Source: Kurthia populi
GTDB lineage: Bacteria > Bacillota > Bacilli > Bacillales_A > Planococcaceae
Direction: 5' to 3'
DNA length: 64,000 nt
NCBI RefSeq assembly: GCF_042686175.1
Contig: NZ_JBHUOR010000044.1
Location: forward strand, 1 to 64,000
The position numbers and the translations under genes were made by a program. This document shows positions 1-9,898 of this stretch, in pieces (the first letter of the stretch is position 1; each line of letters begins with the position of its first letter). The notes below the pieces were generated by a model. That model saw nothing but the letters and a program-made list of their open reading frames with translations, was not told the DNA's origin and searched no databases.

Positions 1-106
1 AAGCACTTTCATTGATCAACAATCGACCAAGAAAGTGCCTCAACTGGAATACCACACAGGATGCATTTGAATGTGAAGTGGTGCAGTTAATTTGACAATC
101 TATCAG

Positions 107-149
107 ATAAAAAAGCAGGAATCGTAATAGACACGATTCCTGCTTTTTT
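107..149 (-). terminator. Intrinsic terminator after ftsZ
   Basis: A 15-bp perfect stem (arms 111-125 and 132-146) is flanked by an A-run and a T-run. It lies about 50 bp beyond the ftsZ stop and so closes the division cluster. The A/T flanks would let it work in both directions. A second inverted pair with AAGCACTTTC/GAAAGTGC arms sits at 1-39; its owner lies outside the window. Confidence 0.85.
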
Positions 150-200
150 TATTAAATCCCTTGAAGGAAATAAGCCAACACTCATTCCACTCAAAACATT

Positions 201-1370
201 CTAGCGATTACGACGGTTACGGTTACGTAAGAATGTTGGGATTTCTAATTCGTCTTGTTGAGACTGTTGTTGTTGTGTTTGTTGAGGCTGTGTTTGTTGC
301 ACAGGTTGGTGCGTTTGTTGTACAGGTTGTTGGTGCGTTTGTTGTGTAGCTGGACGTGATGGTTGCACTGGACGCTGGCTACCACCTTGACCATTTGGAT
401 ACGCATTATGTGTTTCAGAGAAATCTGTCGCGATAACTGTCACAACGATTTCATCTTTTAAGTTATCATTGATTACGGCACCGAAGATGATATTTTCATC
501 GTCGTCCGGTGCAGCAGCACTTGAGATGATGTCCGCTGCTTCTTGGACTTCAAATAAGCTTAGGCTTGAGCCACCAGTGATGTTTAATAATACACCTTTC
601 GCTCCGGCAATGGATGTTTCAAGTAATGGACTTGAAATGGCTTTTTTCGCTGCTTCTTCTGCACGTTTTTCACCAGTTGCAATCCCAATACCCATCAGTG
701 CTGAACCTTTGTTAGACATGATTGTTTTCACATCGGCAAAGTCAAGGTTGATTAAACCAGGTACAGCGATTAAATCTGAAATACCTTGGACACCTTGGCG
801 TAATACGTTATCCGCTTCACGGAATGCTTCAAGCATAGGTGTATTTTTATCAACGATTTCTAATAGACGGTCGTTTGGAATAACGATTAATGTATCTACA
901 GCTTCTTTCATCGTTGCAGTACCCGCTAATGCTTGAGATTGACGTTTACGGCCTTCGAATGAGAATGGACGTGTAACAACACCTACTGTTAAAGCGCCTA
1001 AATCACGAGCGATTTGAGCGATAACAGGAGCTGCCCCAGTACCAGTACCACCACCCATACCTGCAGTGACGAATACCATATCAGCGCCTTGTAGTGTTTC
1101 TTCTAGTTGTTCTTTGCTTTCTTCAGCAGCTTTTTTACCTACTTCAGGGTTGGCACCTGCGCCTAAACCACGAGTTAGTTTATCCCCGATTTGTAATTTA
1201 ATATCTGCTTGCGATGTTAATAATGCTTGTGCGTCGGTATTAACTGCGATAAATTCTACACCTTGTACCCCATGTTCAATCATTCGGTTTACTGCGTTGT
1301 TACCGCCGCCACCAACACCAATAACTTTAATTACTGCTAGTGGGTTTTCGTTCTGTTCGAAACCAATCAT
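201..1370 (-). CDS. ftsZ: Cell division protein FtsZ
   Basis: Tubulin-like GTPase that polymerises into the cytokinetic Z-ring. The GTP-binding signature GGGTGTG is at residues 106-112, and a T7-loop NLDFADV follows around residue 207. The C-terminal tail ends EIPTFLRNRNRRNR, the conserved peptide that docks FtsA and other partners. The ATG at 1370 is preferred because GGAGG lies about 7 nt upstream and the product MIGFEQNE matches Bacillus FtsZ; a start 9 codons further up would lack this. Length is 389 aa, typical of the family. The linker before the tail (about 318-372) is very Gln-rich with repeated QQTHQ/PVQ units. The gene lies 50 bp after ftsA and is last in the cluster. Confidence 0.98.
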   Translation of the reverse strand: MIGFEQNENPLAVIKVIGVGGGGNNAVNRMIEHGVQGVEFIAVNTDAQALLTSQADIKLQIGDKLTRGLGAGANPEVGKKAAEESKEQLEETLQGADMVFVTAGMGGGTGTGAAPVIAQIARDLGALTVGVVTRPFSFEGRKRQSQALAGTATMKEAVDTLIVIPNDRLLEIVDKNTPMLEAFREADNVLRQGVQGISDLIAVPGLINLDFADVKTIMSNKGSALMGIGIATGEKRAEEAAKKAISSPLLETSIAGAKGVLLNITGGSSLSLFEVQEAADIISSAAAPDDDENIIFGAVINDNLKDEIVVTVIATDFSETHNAYPNGQGGSQRPVQPSRPATQQTHQQPVQQTHQPVQQTQPQQTQQQQSQQDELEIPTFLRNRNRRNR

Positions 1371-1420
1371 CTCTATTCCTCCTATTTCTTCAGTCACTAT
1401 CTATCGTTATGAAACGTTAA

Positions 1421-2752
1421 TTAGTCTAAAATCCCTTTGAAGATTTTCTTTACTTTATCGCTGAATTTTTCTTTTGGTTGATGATTTGTTTCTTCATAAT
1501 CATCTCGTGGTGCTGATTGTTGGTACTCCATTTGCTCTTGTTCATGCGATGGTTGTGCTGTACCTAACATCATATCATTTGAAGGTTGATTGAAATCACC
1601 TTCGTATTTATTGTAAAACTGATTATCAGCGTGTGCGTAACGAATTAAATTCACAGCTGATGTGTATTCAGGGTCACGAACGCCAATATATTGAGGTGCT
1701 GCAATACGGACACGCGTTTGTAGACAATCACGTACGAGTTGTGCGATACCTTCTAATTTAGCAACGCCACCTGTTAATACGACACCACCTGGTAAGCCTG
1801 AAAGATTTTGACGATAGAATTCATCTAAAATCAATTCGAACAGCTCTTCAAGACGCATACTAATAATTTCAGAAATATAGCGTTGGCTAAATTGTTCTTT
1901 TGCATCTGCCCCAATGACAGGCACATCGAAAACTTCATTATCCGATGCTTCATTGAAATAAGCATGACCATATTCTAGTTTGATTTTTTCAGCTTGCTCC
2001 GTCGATGTGCGCAGTACGAGTGATAAATCCTTCGTAATATTTTCGCCACCTACTGGAATAACCGATGCATGTAGTAATTGATCGTCTTTAAAGACTGCGA
2101 TTGTCGTTGTTTCGCCACCGATATCAATCAATGTCGTTCCACGATTTCGTTCATCTTTTGTTAACGCAAATGTGCCCGATGCTAACGGTTGCAAGTAAAT
2201 TTCTTGGATATCTAAGCCTGCTTTTTCTACACAACGTAAGATATTGTGTAACACCGTTTTAGATGTTGTAATCATCGTTGCATCTACTTCAAGTCGAATG
2301 CCTAGCATGCCGCGAGGATCTTTAATTTCTGATACGCTATCTACTGTGTAATAGCGAGGTACTAAATTAATATGCTCACGATCTGGTGAAAGAGACATCA
2401 TCTGAGCAGCGTCTAATACGCGGTTTACATCATCAGACGTAATCTCACGATTTTCATCGTTCTTCACGACAGCTACGACGCCCTTTGTATCTTGAAGTAT
2501 CACATGAGCTGCTGGAATTCCTAAAATCACCTTATGTATAGACATACCGATCATTCGTTCAGCTTGGTCCACTGCACGTTTTATCGATTGTACTGTCGCA
2601 TCAATATCCACAATGCTTCCTTTACGAATGCCTGTAGATTTCGCATTTCCTACACCAATAATGTGTACGGTCTCATCACTGACTTCGCCAATAATACATT
2701 TTACAGATGTAGAACCAATATCTAATGATACATATACTTCTGGTTCACCCAT
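1421..2752 (-). CDS. ftsA: Cell division protein FtsA
   Basis: Actin-like ATPase that tethers FtsZ filaments to the membrane and recruits the late divisome. The N-terminus has the phosphate-1 motif VSLDIGSTSVKC, and a phosphate-2-like DIGGETTTIAVF lies near residue 200. An acidic/Gln-rich linker (about 385-425) leads to a C-terminal basic amphipathic helix (KFSDKVKKIFKGILD), the usual membrane-targeting element. Length is 443 aa, normal. AGGAGGTG lies just upstream of the ATG. It is followed by ftsZ 50 bp downstream. A 217-bp gap separates it from divIB, so it may have its own promoter. Confidence 0.97.
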   Translation of the reverse strand: MGEPEVYVSLDIGSTSVKCIIGEVSDETVHIIGVGNAKSTGIRKGSIVDIDATVQSIKRAVDQAERMIGMSIHKVILGIPAAHVILQDTKGVVAVVKNDENREITSDDVNRVLDAAQMMSLSPDREHINLVPRYYTVDSVSEIKDPRGMLGIRLEVDATMITTSKTVLHNILRCVEKAGLDIQEIYLQPLASGTFALTKDERNRGTTLIDIGGETTTIAVFKDDQLLHASVIPVGGENITKDLSLVLRTSTEQAEKIKLEYGHAYFNEASDNEVFDVPVIGADAKEQFSQRYISEIISMRLEELFELILDEFYRQNLSGLPGGVVLTGGVAKLEGIAQLVRDCLQTRVRIAAPQYIGVRDPEYTSAVNLIRYAHADNQFYNKYEGDFNQPSNDMMLGTAQPSHEQEQMEYQQSAPRDDYEETNHQPKEKFSDKVKKIFKGILD

Positions 2753-2969
2753 TAAGGCACCTCCTTATAAAATGATTTTTTATTACCTTATAGTTTATTG
2801 CAAAACTTTTTTATTGTCTAAAGATAGTATGAAAAACAACTTTTTAGTATGAAATTCGCTATACCTTTTCCCTACATTTCTTATATAGAAACACTGTATA
2901 CTCCGTATTATTTCATATTTTTCAAAAGATTACACGCCACAGCAGGAAATATTCACAAATTCACTATTT

Positions 2970-3755
2970 TTAATACTTCTTAAATGAATTAGCAACCTCC
3001 ATGTTGTAGACGCCTTTTTGAGTGCCACCTTTTTTCGCACGTTGCACCATTGCCGGATAGTACTGGAGCTTATATGCTAAATTTTTAACATCGATGTAGA
3101 CGATATTACCATCCGTCATATAGAGCTTCGCATATTCACCGTATTTCTTTTCAATATTTGGTGAGATTTCCGAAATGGAATGAAGCAACTCAGCATCTAG
3201 TTGACTCAATTGTTTCACCGCGTTTTGACGTTTTTTCTCATTACTGAAACCTGTCATAATCGGCATATCAATTTCAGTGACCTTTTTTGATGTCGGTAAA
3301 ATTGCACCATTTTCCAATACATATTCAATACGATTTGTACTATCACGGACATATGCAACTGGCTTATACTCCGTAATTTTTACATGAATATCACTTGGCC
3401 ACACACGACTGACAACTGCTTTTTTTACTGTTTTTTCTTGTGACAATCGTTTTTCAACAACACGATTTTTATAACCCCAAAGAGAGTCCCCAGCATGTAA
3501 ATCACTTTGCTGCTCATAATACTCCGCTGACTTTAACGTTGCGCCTTTCACCGTTACGCTGTCGATATGGCTAATCGGCAATTGTAAGTAAAGAAGTGCG
3601 AGCAGACACACCGCAAGGATACTCATAATGATGGCAAACTTTTTCGTATGCTTGTTCATCTTTTTGGGTGGACGCTTTTTTTTCTTCGGCTTGTTTGACG
3701 AAGTCATATCATTAGCGGCCTCTTGCAACTTAGAAAATTCGATAATTTTCTCCAT
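2970..3755 (-). CDS. divIB: Division protein DivIB/FtsQ
   Basis: Bitopic divisome protein that forms the DivIB-DivIC-FtsL complex controlling septal wall synthesis. A Lys/Pro-rich cytoplasmic N-terminus (about 20-38) precedes one transmembrane helix (about 42-60). A POTRA-type FtsQ segment beginning ISHIDSVTVKG follows, then the extracytoplasmic beta domain. Length is 261 aa, as in Bacillus. It lies only 23 bp after murD, where Bacillus subtilis places spoVE, murG and murB; those genes are not between them here. Confidence 0.93.
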   Translation of the reverse strand: MEKIIEFSKLQEAANDMTSSNKPKKKKRPPKKMNKHTKKFAIIMSILAVCLLALLYLQLPISHIDSVTVKGATLKSAEYYEQQSDLHAGDSLWGYKNRVVEKRLSQEKTVKKAVVSRVWPSDIHVKITEYKPVAYVRDSTNRIEYVLENGAILPTSKKVTEIDMPIMTGFSNEKKRQNAVKQLSQLDAELLHSISEISPNIEKKYGEYAKLYMTDGNIVYIDVKNLAYKLQYYPAMVQRAKKGGTQKGVYNMEVANSFKKY

Positions 3756-3778
3756 GTGCTACTCACTTCTTTCTTCGT

Positions 3779-5134
3779 TTATTGCTGTAACGCCTCTACT
3801 GCTTTGACGAAGCGCTCGCCACGTACTTCAAAGCGAGAATATTGATCCCAGCTTGCACATGCTGGCGATAGTAAAATAACATCGCCTTCGTTTGAAACAG
3901 CATATGCTTTTTCTACAGCATCTTCAATCCACTCAGCACGTTCAATTGTTTCAACGCCACAAGACTTCGCAAATTCTGCAAAACGTTCCGCTGTTTCACC
4001 TGATACGACAACGGCATGAACATTTGGCATAAATTCACGTAATTCTTCAAATGAATGTCCACGATCTAAACCACCTGCTAATAACACAATTGGTTGTTTG
4101 AAAGCTGACAATGCACTGCGTGTTGCAAGTGTATTTGTCGCTTTTGAGTCATTGTAAAATTTACGACCATTCCACGTTGTCACAAATTGTGTACGGTGTT
4201 CTACGCCCGCAAATGTCGCTAGAACGTGTTCCATCGCTTGTTGTGGTGTATCAAGTAATTTTGCTGCTGCAATCGCACACATCGCATTCTCAACATTATG
4301 CTTACCTGGTAGTGCAATCATGTCACGCGCCATTAGCACTTCTCCATTCCAGTAAATATTGTCAGCATCACAGCTAATCCCTTGTTCAAGGATGCGTGTT
4401 GATGAAAATGGAATTTTTTGTGCTTTTGATTTCGCCGCATATGATGATACGATTTCTTGGTCTGCATTATAGATTAAGAAGTCTTGCTCATCTTGGTTAC
4501 GCGTTACATTGAATTTTGCTTTCGCATATTCTTCCATTGTGCCGTGGTAATCGATATGTGCTTCAAATAAATTCGTCCAAATCGCAATATGCGGTTTAAA
4601 TTCATTTGTGCCCATTAGTTGGAATGATGATAATTCCGTGACGATGACATTGTCTTGCTGTGCTTTTTCAGCAACGCCACAAGCGACCGTACCGATATTG
4701 CCAGCGATTAATGGTTTTCTATTACCTTCGTTCAAAATATTAAATAACAATGTTGTTGTCGTTGTTTTACCATTTGAACCAGTAATCCCAATCATTGGTG
4801 CTTCACTTACTAGATAAGCTAATTCCACCTCGGTCCATACCGGAATGCCACGTTCAATTGCATCTTTAACGATGATATTTGAATAAGGAATACCTGGGTT
4901 TTTGACAACGACTTCGAAGCCCTCATCAAGTAAATCTTCTGGGTGACGACCACAAATCACATGCATACCTTGCTCTAAAAGACGTTTTGCATCGTCATTG
5001 TCCTCAAATGGTTTTGAGTCATTGACCGTTACAAATGCGCCTAATTTGTGTAATAATTCCGCTGCTGCCACGCCACTTTTTGCTAAGCCTAATACTAATA
5101 CTTTTTTATGTTCGAACATTGTTATTTTTTTCAT
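3779..5134 (-). CDS. murD: UDP-N-acetylmuramoylalanine--D-glutamate ligase MurD
   Basis: Cytoplasmic Mur ligase that adds D-Glu to UDP-MurNAc-L-Ala using ATP. The Rossmann-type N-terminus has VLVLGLAKSGVAAA. The ATP P-loop is ITGSNGKTTTTTLL, and the C-terminal domain contains LLAGGLDRG and LLSPACASWDQY. The start is placed at MKKITMFEHKK because GGAGG precedes it and the alternative would overlap mraY by 26 bp. With this start the gene lies 1 bp after the mraY TAG stop, so the two are co-translated. Confidence 0.96.
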   Translation of the reverse strand: MKKITMFEHKKVLVLGLAKSGVAAAELLHKLGAFVTVNDSKPFEDNDDAKRLLEQGMHVICGRHPEDLLDEGFEVVVKNPGIPYSNIIVKDAIERGIPVWTEVELAYLVSEAPMIGITGSNGKTTTTTLLFNILNEGNRKPLIAGNIGTVACGVAEKAQQDNVIVTELSSFQLMGTNEFKPHIAIWTNLFEAHIDYHGTMEEYAKAKFNVTRNQDEQDFLIYNADQEIVSSYAAKSKAQKIPFSSTRILEQGISCDADNIYWNGEVLMARDMIALPGKHNVENAMCAIAAAKLLDTPQQAMEHVLATFAGVEHRTQFVTTWNGRKFYNDSKATNTLATRSALSAFKQPIVLLAGGLDRGHSFEELREFMPNVHAVVVSGETAERFAEFAKSCGVETIERAEWIEDAVEKAYAVSNEGDVILLSPACASWDQYSRFEVRGERFVKAVEALQQ

Positions 5135-5135
5135 C

Positions 5136-6110
5136 CTATAAAACCTCCGCAACCACTGCAATCACTGCTACGATTACTCCAACGCCCCAGAATGTAAGCA
5201 CAACGCGCCACTCTGACCAGCCAGATAATTCGAAGTGGTGATGAATTGGGGTCATTTTAAATACACGTTTCCCTGTTTTTTTAAATACCGCTACTTGGAT
5301 CATAACAGAAGCTGTTTCTACTACGAATACAAGCCCGATAATTAATAATAAAATTTCTTGGTGCGTTAAAATTGATAACGTCGCTAAAGCGCCACCAAGT
5401 GCTAATGAGCCTGTATCCCCCATGAAGACTTTCGCTGGGTTTTTGTTGAAGATAAGGAAACCTAATAATGAACCTGCTACCGCAAAGGCGAAAACAGCTA
5501 AATCATACTGTTCTTGTACGAATGCGATAATGGCATACGCTAAGAAAGCAACAGCTCCTGTACCTGATACGAGACCATCTAGACCATCTGTTAAGTTCAC
5601 AGCGTTTGAGAAGCCAACTAACCAGAAAATCATGAATAATACATATACCCATCCTAAATGAATTGAGCTATCTGTGAATGGAATGTGTAGTGCATTTTCA
5701 AAACCACCAACATTCGTAATTAAGAAGTACGCTACGATTGAAATGATGATTTGTAAAATTAATTTTTGAATCGACGTTAGTCCTAAATTACGTTTGAAAA
5801 ATACTTTCATTCCGTCATCTAGGAAACCAACGATACCAAAGCCAAGAAGCACGATTAATAATGCAACAGATTCTGCTGAAATTAAGCCCTTCCCTGCCCC
5901 GATAATTAATGTTGTTAAAATAATTGAAATTAAGAAGATGATACCACCCATTGTAGGTGTACCCGCTTTTTTCATGTGAGATTTTGGACCTTCCTCACGA
6001 ATACTTTGACCAAATTTCAAGCGGTGTAATGCAGGGATTAACATCGGTGCAAGAATCGCTGAAATGGCGAATGCGACGATTAACGTCAAGAAAACTAATG
6101 ATGCTGACAT
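5136..6110 (-). CDS. mraY: Phospho-MurNAc-pentapeptide transferase MraY
   Basis: Integral membrane enzyme that transfers phospho-MurNAc-pentapeptide to undecaprenyl phosphate, making lipid I. Ten hydrophobic segments are expected and visible. Family motifs include the HMKKAGTPTMGG loop near residue 45, NLTDGLDGL (catalytic Asp loop), GDTGSLALGG and the His-rich MTPIHHHFE near the C-terminus. Length is 324 aa, normal. Upstream lies a 209-bp gap to pbpB where Bacillus subtilis carries spoVD and murE; neither is present. Confidence 0.97.
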   Translation of the reverse strand: MSASLVFLTLIVAFAISAILAPMLIPALHRLKFGQSIREEGPKSHMKKAGTPTMGGIIFLISIILTTLIIGAGKGLISAESVALLIVLLGFGIVGFLDDGMKVFFKRNLGLTSIQKLILQIIISIVAYFLITNVGGFENALHIPFTDSSIHLGWVYVLFMIFWLVGFSNAVNLTDGLDGLVSGTGAVAFLAYAIIAFVQEQYDLAVFAFAVAGSLLGFLIFNKNPAKVFMGDTGSLALGGALATLSILTHQEILLLIIGLVFVVETASVMIQVAVFKKTGKRVFKMTPIHHHFELSGWSEWRVVLTFWGVGVIVAVIAVVAEVL

Positions 6111-6319
6111 GTTTTTATTGCTCCTTTTAAACTTTTAAATACGTTATCTATCATAGTAGTTTCACTTTAAAATTAAAAGGTTTTTTCTAGAAAAGCCCTT
6201 TACAAATTCATCACAATTATGACTAAGCGATAACATTGTTCATTTTCAATATGAAACAGGAAAAAACCGAGCGTGGGCACGGTTTTAAATTCCCTGACAT
6301 ATAACTGTCGCCTAAACGA

Positions 6320-8530
6320 CTATTTTTTTGTTTTTTTTGTACTTTTTGCATCCGTTTGCTTTAATGTAAGGGTTAGTTTTGAATCGGCATCTAAGGTTGT
6401 ACCTTCTGGCAATGACTGTGTTGTCACAAAGCCCTCCCCTTTTATTGTAAACTGATGACCACTAAGTGACTGATAGGTTAATACATCACGCAGTGACCAG
6501 CCTTTAAACGAAGGTAGCTGAATGGTATCACTATCTGTTTTTAAGAACAGATGTGCACCCTCTAATACTATTTCGCCTTTTTCTGGATATTGTTGCACAA
6601 TTTGCGTACCATTCTCACCGAGTATAATTGGTGTTAATTTTTGAGCTGCTAATTCTTGTGTCGCATCTTCAACGCCTAATGCTACATAGTCGCTCACTTC
6701 TACATCCTCTGCACGTTCTACTTCTTCCGGCTCAACATTTAAATATTTTAAACTACGGTCCATGACGGAATTAAATACTTCTGACGTTGGATCTGAGCCA
6801 ACATATTTTTCGCCGAGCTTCGGTTTCTTAACAGCAATGTACATCACTAGTTCTGGATCATCTGCCGGGGCACTACCTAAGAAGGAATACAGGAATTGAT
6901 TTTTCCCCCATGAATAGCCGCCACCCGCTTTAGGAATTTGTGCGGTACCCGTTTTACCGGTTACTGTATAATCTTCACTCGCAAATTTTTGAGCCGTTCC
7001 GTGTTCGGATGTAACGGTTGTCGCTAATGTCTCACGTACTTCTTTAGCCGTTTCTGCTGAAATTGGCTGGCCTTTAACAGTCGGTTCATGTTGCTCAACC
7101 GTTTTACCAGTGTTAGGGTCGACAATTTTTTCAATGACATACGGCTGCATCATCTTGCCATCATTTGCAATGGCTGAATAGGCTTGAATCATTTGAATTG
7201 GCGTCGCCGTTGATCCTTGACCATAGGCCGTTGTGACAACATTGATTGGGTATTGATTTAACAATTTACCCGACACTTCACCAGGTAAATCAATTCCTGT
7301 CTTCGTACCAAAACCAAATGTTTTCAATGAATCCATAAATGTTTCAGGACCAATTCGTTTTAGTAAGTTCGCCATCCCTACATTTGAAGAGCGTTGAATC
7401 CCTTCTAAATAAGTAATGCGACCCCAACCACTCTGATTACTATCACGAATCGTGGAATCATATACTTTGTATTGTCCTGATTGGAATGTGGCATTTGGCT
7501 CCCAGTTACCATTTTCGATTGCTGTTGCAAGCGTAAAAGTTTTCATTGTAGAGCCCGGTTCAATCGTTTGTTCTGTTAAATAGTTCGCCCAGCTATTTTC
7601 TAAGCCTTCACGCGTTTTCAAGTTAAACGTTGGGCGCTGTGACATCGCTAAAATACGACCCGTTTTAGGATCGGCTACAATGGCCATCATCGATTCAGGA
7701 TTGTATTTCTTCTGCACCTCTGACATAGAATCTTCTAAAAAACTTTGAATCATTTTATCAAGCGTTAGATAAATATTTTGACCGTCTTTGGCCGGTACGA
7801 TTGTTTCATCCTTCATCGGTAATAAACGACCCCAGAAGTCACTTTCATATTCAAGTTTTCCGTTCGTACCCGATAATTCATCGTTGTACGTTCGTTCAAT
7901 GCCCATCTCTCCACTTACTTTACGTGTAAATAACTGTGTCTCTTTATCACGAACTTCCTCTTCCTTGACAATCCCTACTAAATTGGATGCGAAAATGCCA
8001 TTCGGATAAAAGCGCACAAGTTGCGTCTCGAAATTAATGCCTGGTAACTCTTCTGCTTCAATTTTCTTTTTTACACTATTCGGCAGATTGCGTCCTGCCT
8101 TATTAAACTCAACTTGATATCGATCAGCCTTTTGAGCCTTCACGATAATTTCACGAATTTCAGCTGGCGATAAATCAATATATTTTGAAAGCACGCGTGC
8201 TGTCTTATCGACATCTACGACGTGATAATCTTCTTTTAAATCTTTTGAAATCTCGGGCGTAATAATAGCATACATTTTATAGCGTTGTTCATCTTCCGCA
8301 ATAATCGAGCCATTACGGTCCATAATCTTTCCGCGTGTCGCAGATAAATTTTCCTGCTTTGTATGTTTTTTCGCTACCGAGGCGGCCAAATCACGGCCTT
8401 CCGCTGAACCTGTCGCTTGGATTAAGGCAATCCTTACAAACATCAATAGAAAAAGGAGCCCAAAAATGCCTAGCATTAAAAAGGCTCCCCATCGATTTCC
8501 GAATACACTTTGTCGTTTACGTTTTGTCAT
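6320..8530 (-). CDS. pbpB: Penicillin-binding protein 2B (septal transpeptidase)
   Basis: Class B penicillin-binding protein that cross-links septal peptidoglycan. It has a short cytoplasmic N-terminus, one membrane helix (about 15-37) and a dimerisation domain. The transpeptidase domain has active-site Ser327 in STMK (327-330), SSN (381-383) and KTG (526-528). Two C-terminal PASTA repeats follow (about 610-665 and 670-730), as in Bacillus PbpB; SpoVD also carries a PASTA repeat. The ATG overlaps the ftsL TGA by 2 bp, so the two genes are translationally coupled. PbpB is favoured over SpoVD because the gene directly follows ftsL. Confidence 0.93.
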   Translation of the reverse strand: MTKRKRQSVFGNRWGAFLMLGIFGLLFLLMFVRIALIQATGSAEGRDLAASVAKKHTKQENLSATRGKIMDRNGSIIAEDEQRYKMYAIITPEISKDLKEDYHVVDVDKTARVLSKYIDLSPAEIREIIVKAQKADRYQVEFNKAGRNLPNSVKKKIEAEELPGINFETQLVRFYPNGIFASNLVGIVKEEEVRDKETQLFTRKVSGEMGIERTYNDELSGTNGKLEYESDFWGRLLPMKDETIVPAKDGQNIYLTLDKMIQSFLEDSMSEVQKKYNPESMMAIVADPKTGRILAMSQRPTFNLKTREGLENSWANYLTEQTIEPGSTMKTFTLATAIENGNWEPNATFQSGQYKVYDSTIRDSNQSGWGRITYLEGIQRSSNVGMANLLKRIGPETFMDSLKTFGFGTKTGIDLPGEVSGKLLNQYPINVVTTAYGQGSTATPIQMIQAYSAIANDGKMMQPYVIEKIVDPNTGKTVEQHEPTVKGQPISAETAKEVRETLATTVTSEHGTAQKFASEDYTVTGKTGTAQIPKAGGGYSWGKNQFLYSFLGSAPADDPELVMYIAVKKPKLGEKYVGSDPTSEVFNSVMDRSLKYLNVEPEEVERAEDVEVSDYVALGVEDATQELAAQKLTPIILGENGTQIVQQYPEKGEIVLEGAHLFLKTDSDTIQLPSFKGWSLRDVLTYQSLSGHQFTIKGEGFVTTQSLPEGTTLDADSKLTLTLKQTDAKSTKKTKK

Positions 8531-8919
8531 TCTCCTGACACTACCTTCACTTTCGAATCAGATGTTAAGCCTAAAGCTTTTGCCTTCTTCATAATGCGCT
8601 CCGGTGTCGATAAGCTACTTACCTCATTTGATAATTCGCTATTTTCTAATTTAATCGAGTCAATTTTCTTTTCTGTTTGACTCATCTTTACAGACGTCGA
8701 TTGGATTGACGATAGAGTGTTTAAATTCATCACAGCAAAAATAGCAATAATACTCATCATCACTACAAAACTCAACTTTTCTGCTTTTGACCATTTGAAA
8801 ATTGAAATTTTACGACGGGTCTGAGGCTTTTTCTTCGGTTGTGGGGTAGGATTAAAATCTGGTTGTTGTTCAATATACGGTTGTTGTATGTAATCCTGCT
8901 TTGGTTTTGCTAATGCCAT
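8527..8919 (-). CDS. ftsL: Cell division protein FtsL
   Basis: Small bitopic divisome protein partnering DivIB and DivIC. It has a charged, Gln/Pro-rich cytoplasmic N-terminus, one membrane helix (about 48-68) and an extracellular heptad region (about 75-110). It ends with ERIMKKAKALGL, the pattern typical of FtsL/DivIC. Length is 130 aa. It lies 15 bp after rsmH and overlaps pbpB by an ATGA junction. Position and topology support the call more than sequence identity does. Confidence 0.9.
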   Translation of the reverse strand: MALAKPKQDYIQQPYIEQQPDFNPTPQPKKKPQTRRKISIFKWSKAEKLSFVVMMSIIAIFAVMNLNTLSSIQSTSVKMSQTEKKIDSIKLENSELSNEVSSLSTPERIMKKAKALGLTSDSKVKVVSGE

Positions 8920-8934
8920 CTAAACGACTCCTCT

Positions 8935-9873
8935 CTAAGCTTTAATACGTTCGATAATACGTAATTTCGCTGAACGTGAGCGATTGTTTTCTTCTAATTC
9001 TTCATCACTTGGTAAAATCGGTTTGCGCGTTACCAATTTAAAGTCTGGTTTTAAATGCTCCGGAATAACCGGTAAACCTGGTGGTAAATCTGGTAGCGAC
9101 GATTTTTCTTTAAACAATGTTTTACATAAACGGTCCTCTAATGAGTGGAATGTAATCACACTCACGCGGCCCTCAACATCGATTAAATCAAGTGCTTGTT
9201 GTAATGAATCCTCGGCTGCCCCTAGCTCATCATTTACGGCAATACGGATTGCTTGGAATACGCGTTTTGCCGGGTGCCCACCTTTACGGCGAGCTGCTGC
9301 TGGAATACCATCTTTAATTAGTTCAACAAGTTGGCTTGTCGTTTCGATTGGCGCTTTTGCACGCGCTTCCTCAATTTTACGAGCAATTTGTTTTGAAAAT
9401 TTTTCTTCGCCATAACGATAGAAAATACGAACAAGATCTGAATAATCCCATTCGTTTACGACGTGGAATGCTGTGAGTGCAGCGGTTTGGTCCATACGCA
9501 TATCTAGTGGCGCATCTTGGTGATAACTAAAGCCGCGCTCCGCCACATCAAGTTGTGGTGAAGATACCCCTAAGTCATATAGAATGCCATCAACCGTTGT
9601 GATACCTAGTGCTGATAATTCCTGCTGAATATAGCGGAAGTTTGAGTGCACAAAAGTCACGCGGTCTAAATATGGTGCTAGTCTTTCTTTTGCATTGTCG
9701 ATTGCAATTTGGTCTTGGTCAAAACAAATTAACCTACCTTCGTCCGACAGCTGACTTACGAGATATTCACTGTGTCCAGCGCCGCCGAGCGTACAATCTA
9801 CATAAATGCCATCAGGACGAATGTTCAAACCATCGACTGTTTCTTTTAATAATACGGTTGTGTGATTGAACAT
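8935..9873 (-). CDS. rsmH: 16S rRNA (cytosine1402-N4)-methyltransferase RsmH
   Basis: SAM-dependent methyltransferase modifying C1402 of 16S rRNA. The N-terminus FNHTTVLLKETVDGL and the SAM loop CTLGGAGHSEYL are diagnostic, as are LYDLGVSSPQLD and TFHSLEDR. Length is 312 aa, full. GGAGG lies 7 nt upstream of the ATG. It is the first gene of the division operon; the mraZ gene that usually precedes it is absent. Confidence 0.97.
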   Translation of the reverse strand: MFNHTTVLLKETVDGLNIRPDGIYVDCTLGGAGHSEYLVSQLSDEGRLICFDQDQIAIDNAKERLAPYLDRVTFVHSNFRYIQQELSALGITTVDGILYDLGVSSPQLDVAERGFSYHQDAPLDMRMDQTAALTAFHVVNEWDYSDLVRIFYRYGEEKFSKQIARKIEEARAKAPIETTSQLVELIKDGIPAAARRKGGHPAKRVFQAIRIAVNDELGAAEDSLQQALDLIDVEGRVSVITFHSLEDRLCKTLFKEKSSLPDLPPGLPVIPEHLKPDFKLVTRKPILPSDEELEENNRSRSAKLRIIERIKA

Positions 9874-9898
9874 TTTAAGTCCTCCAAAATCAAAATAT

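Noticed and set aside
469..936. Open frame on the plus strand inside ftsZ
   Set aside because: It has no ribosome site and lies fully inside a strongly conserved gene on the other strand; the frame is open only because of codon bias.
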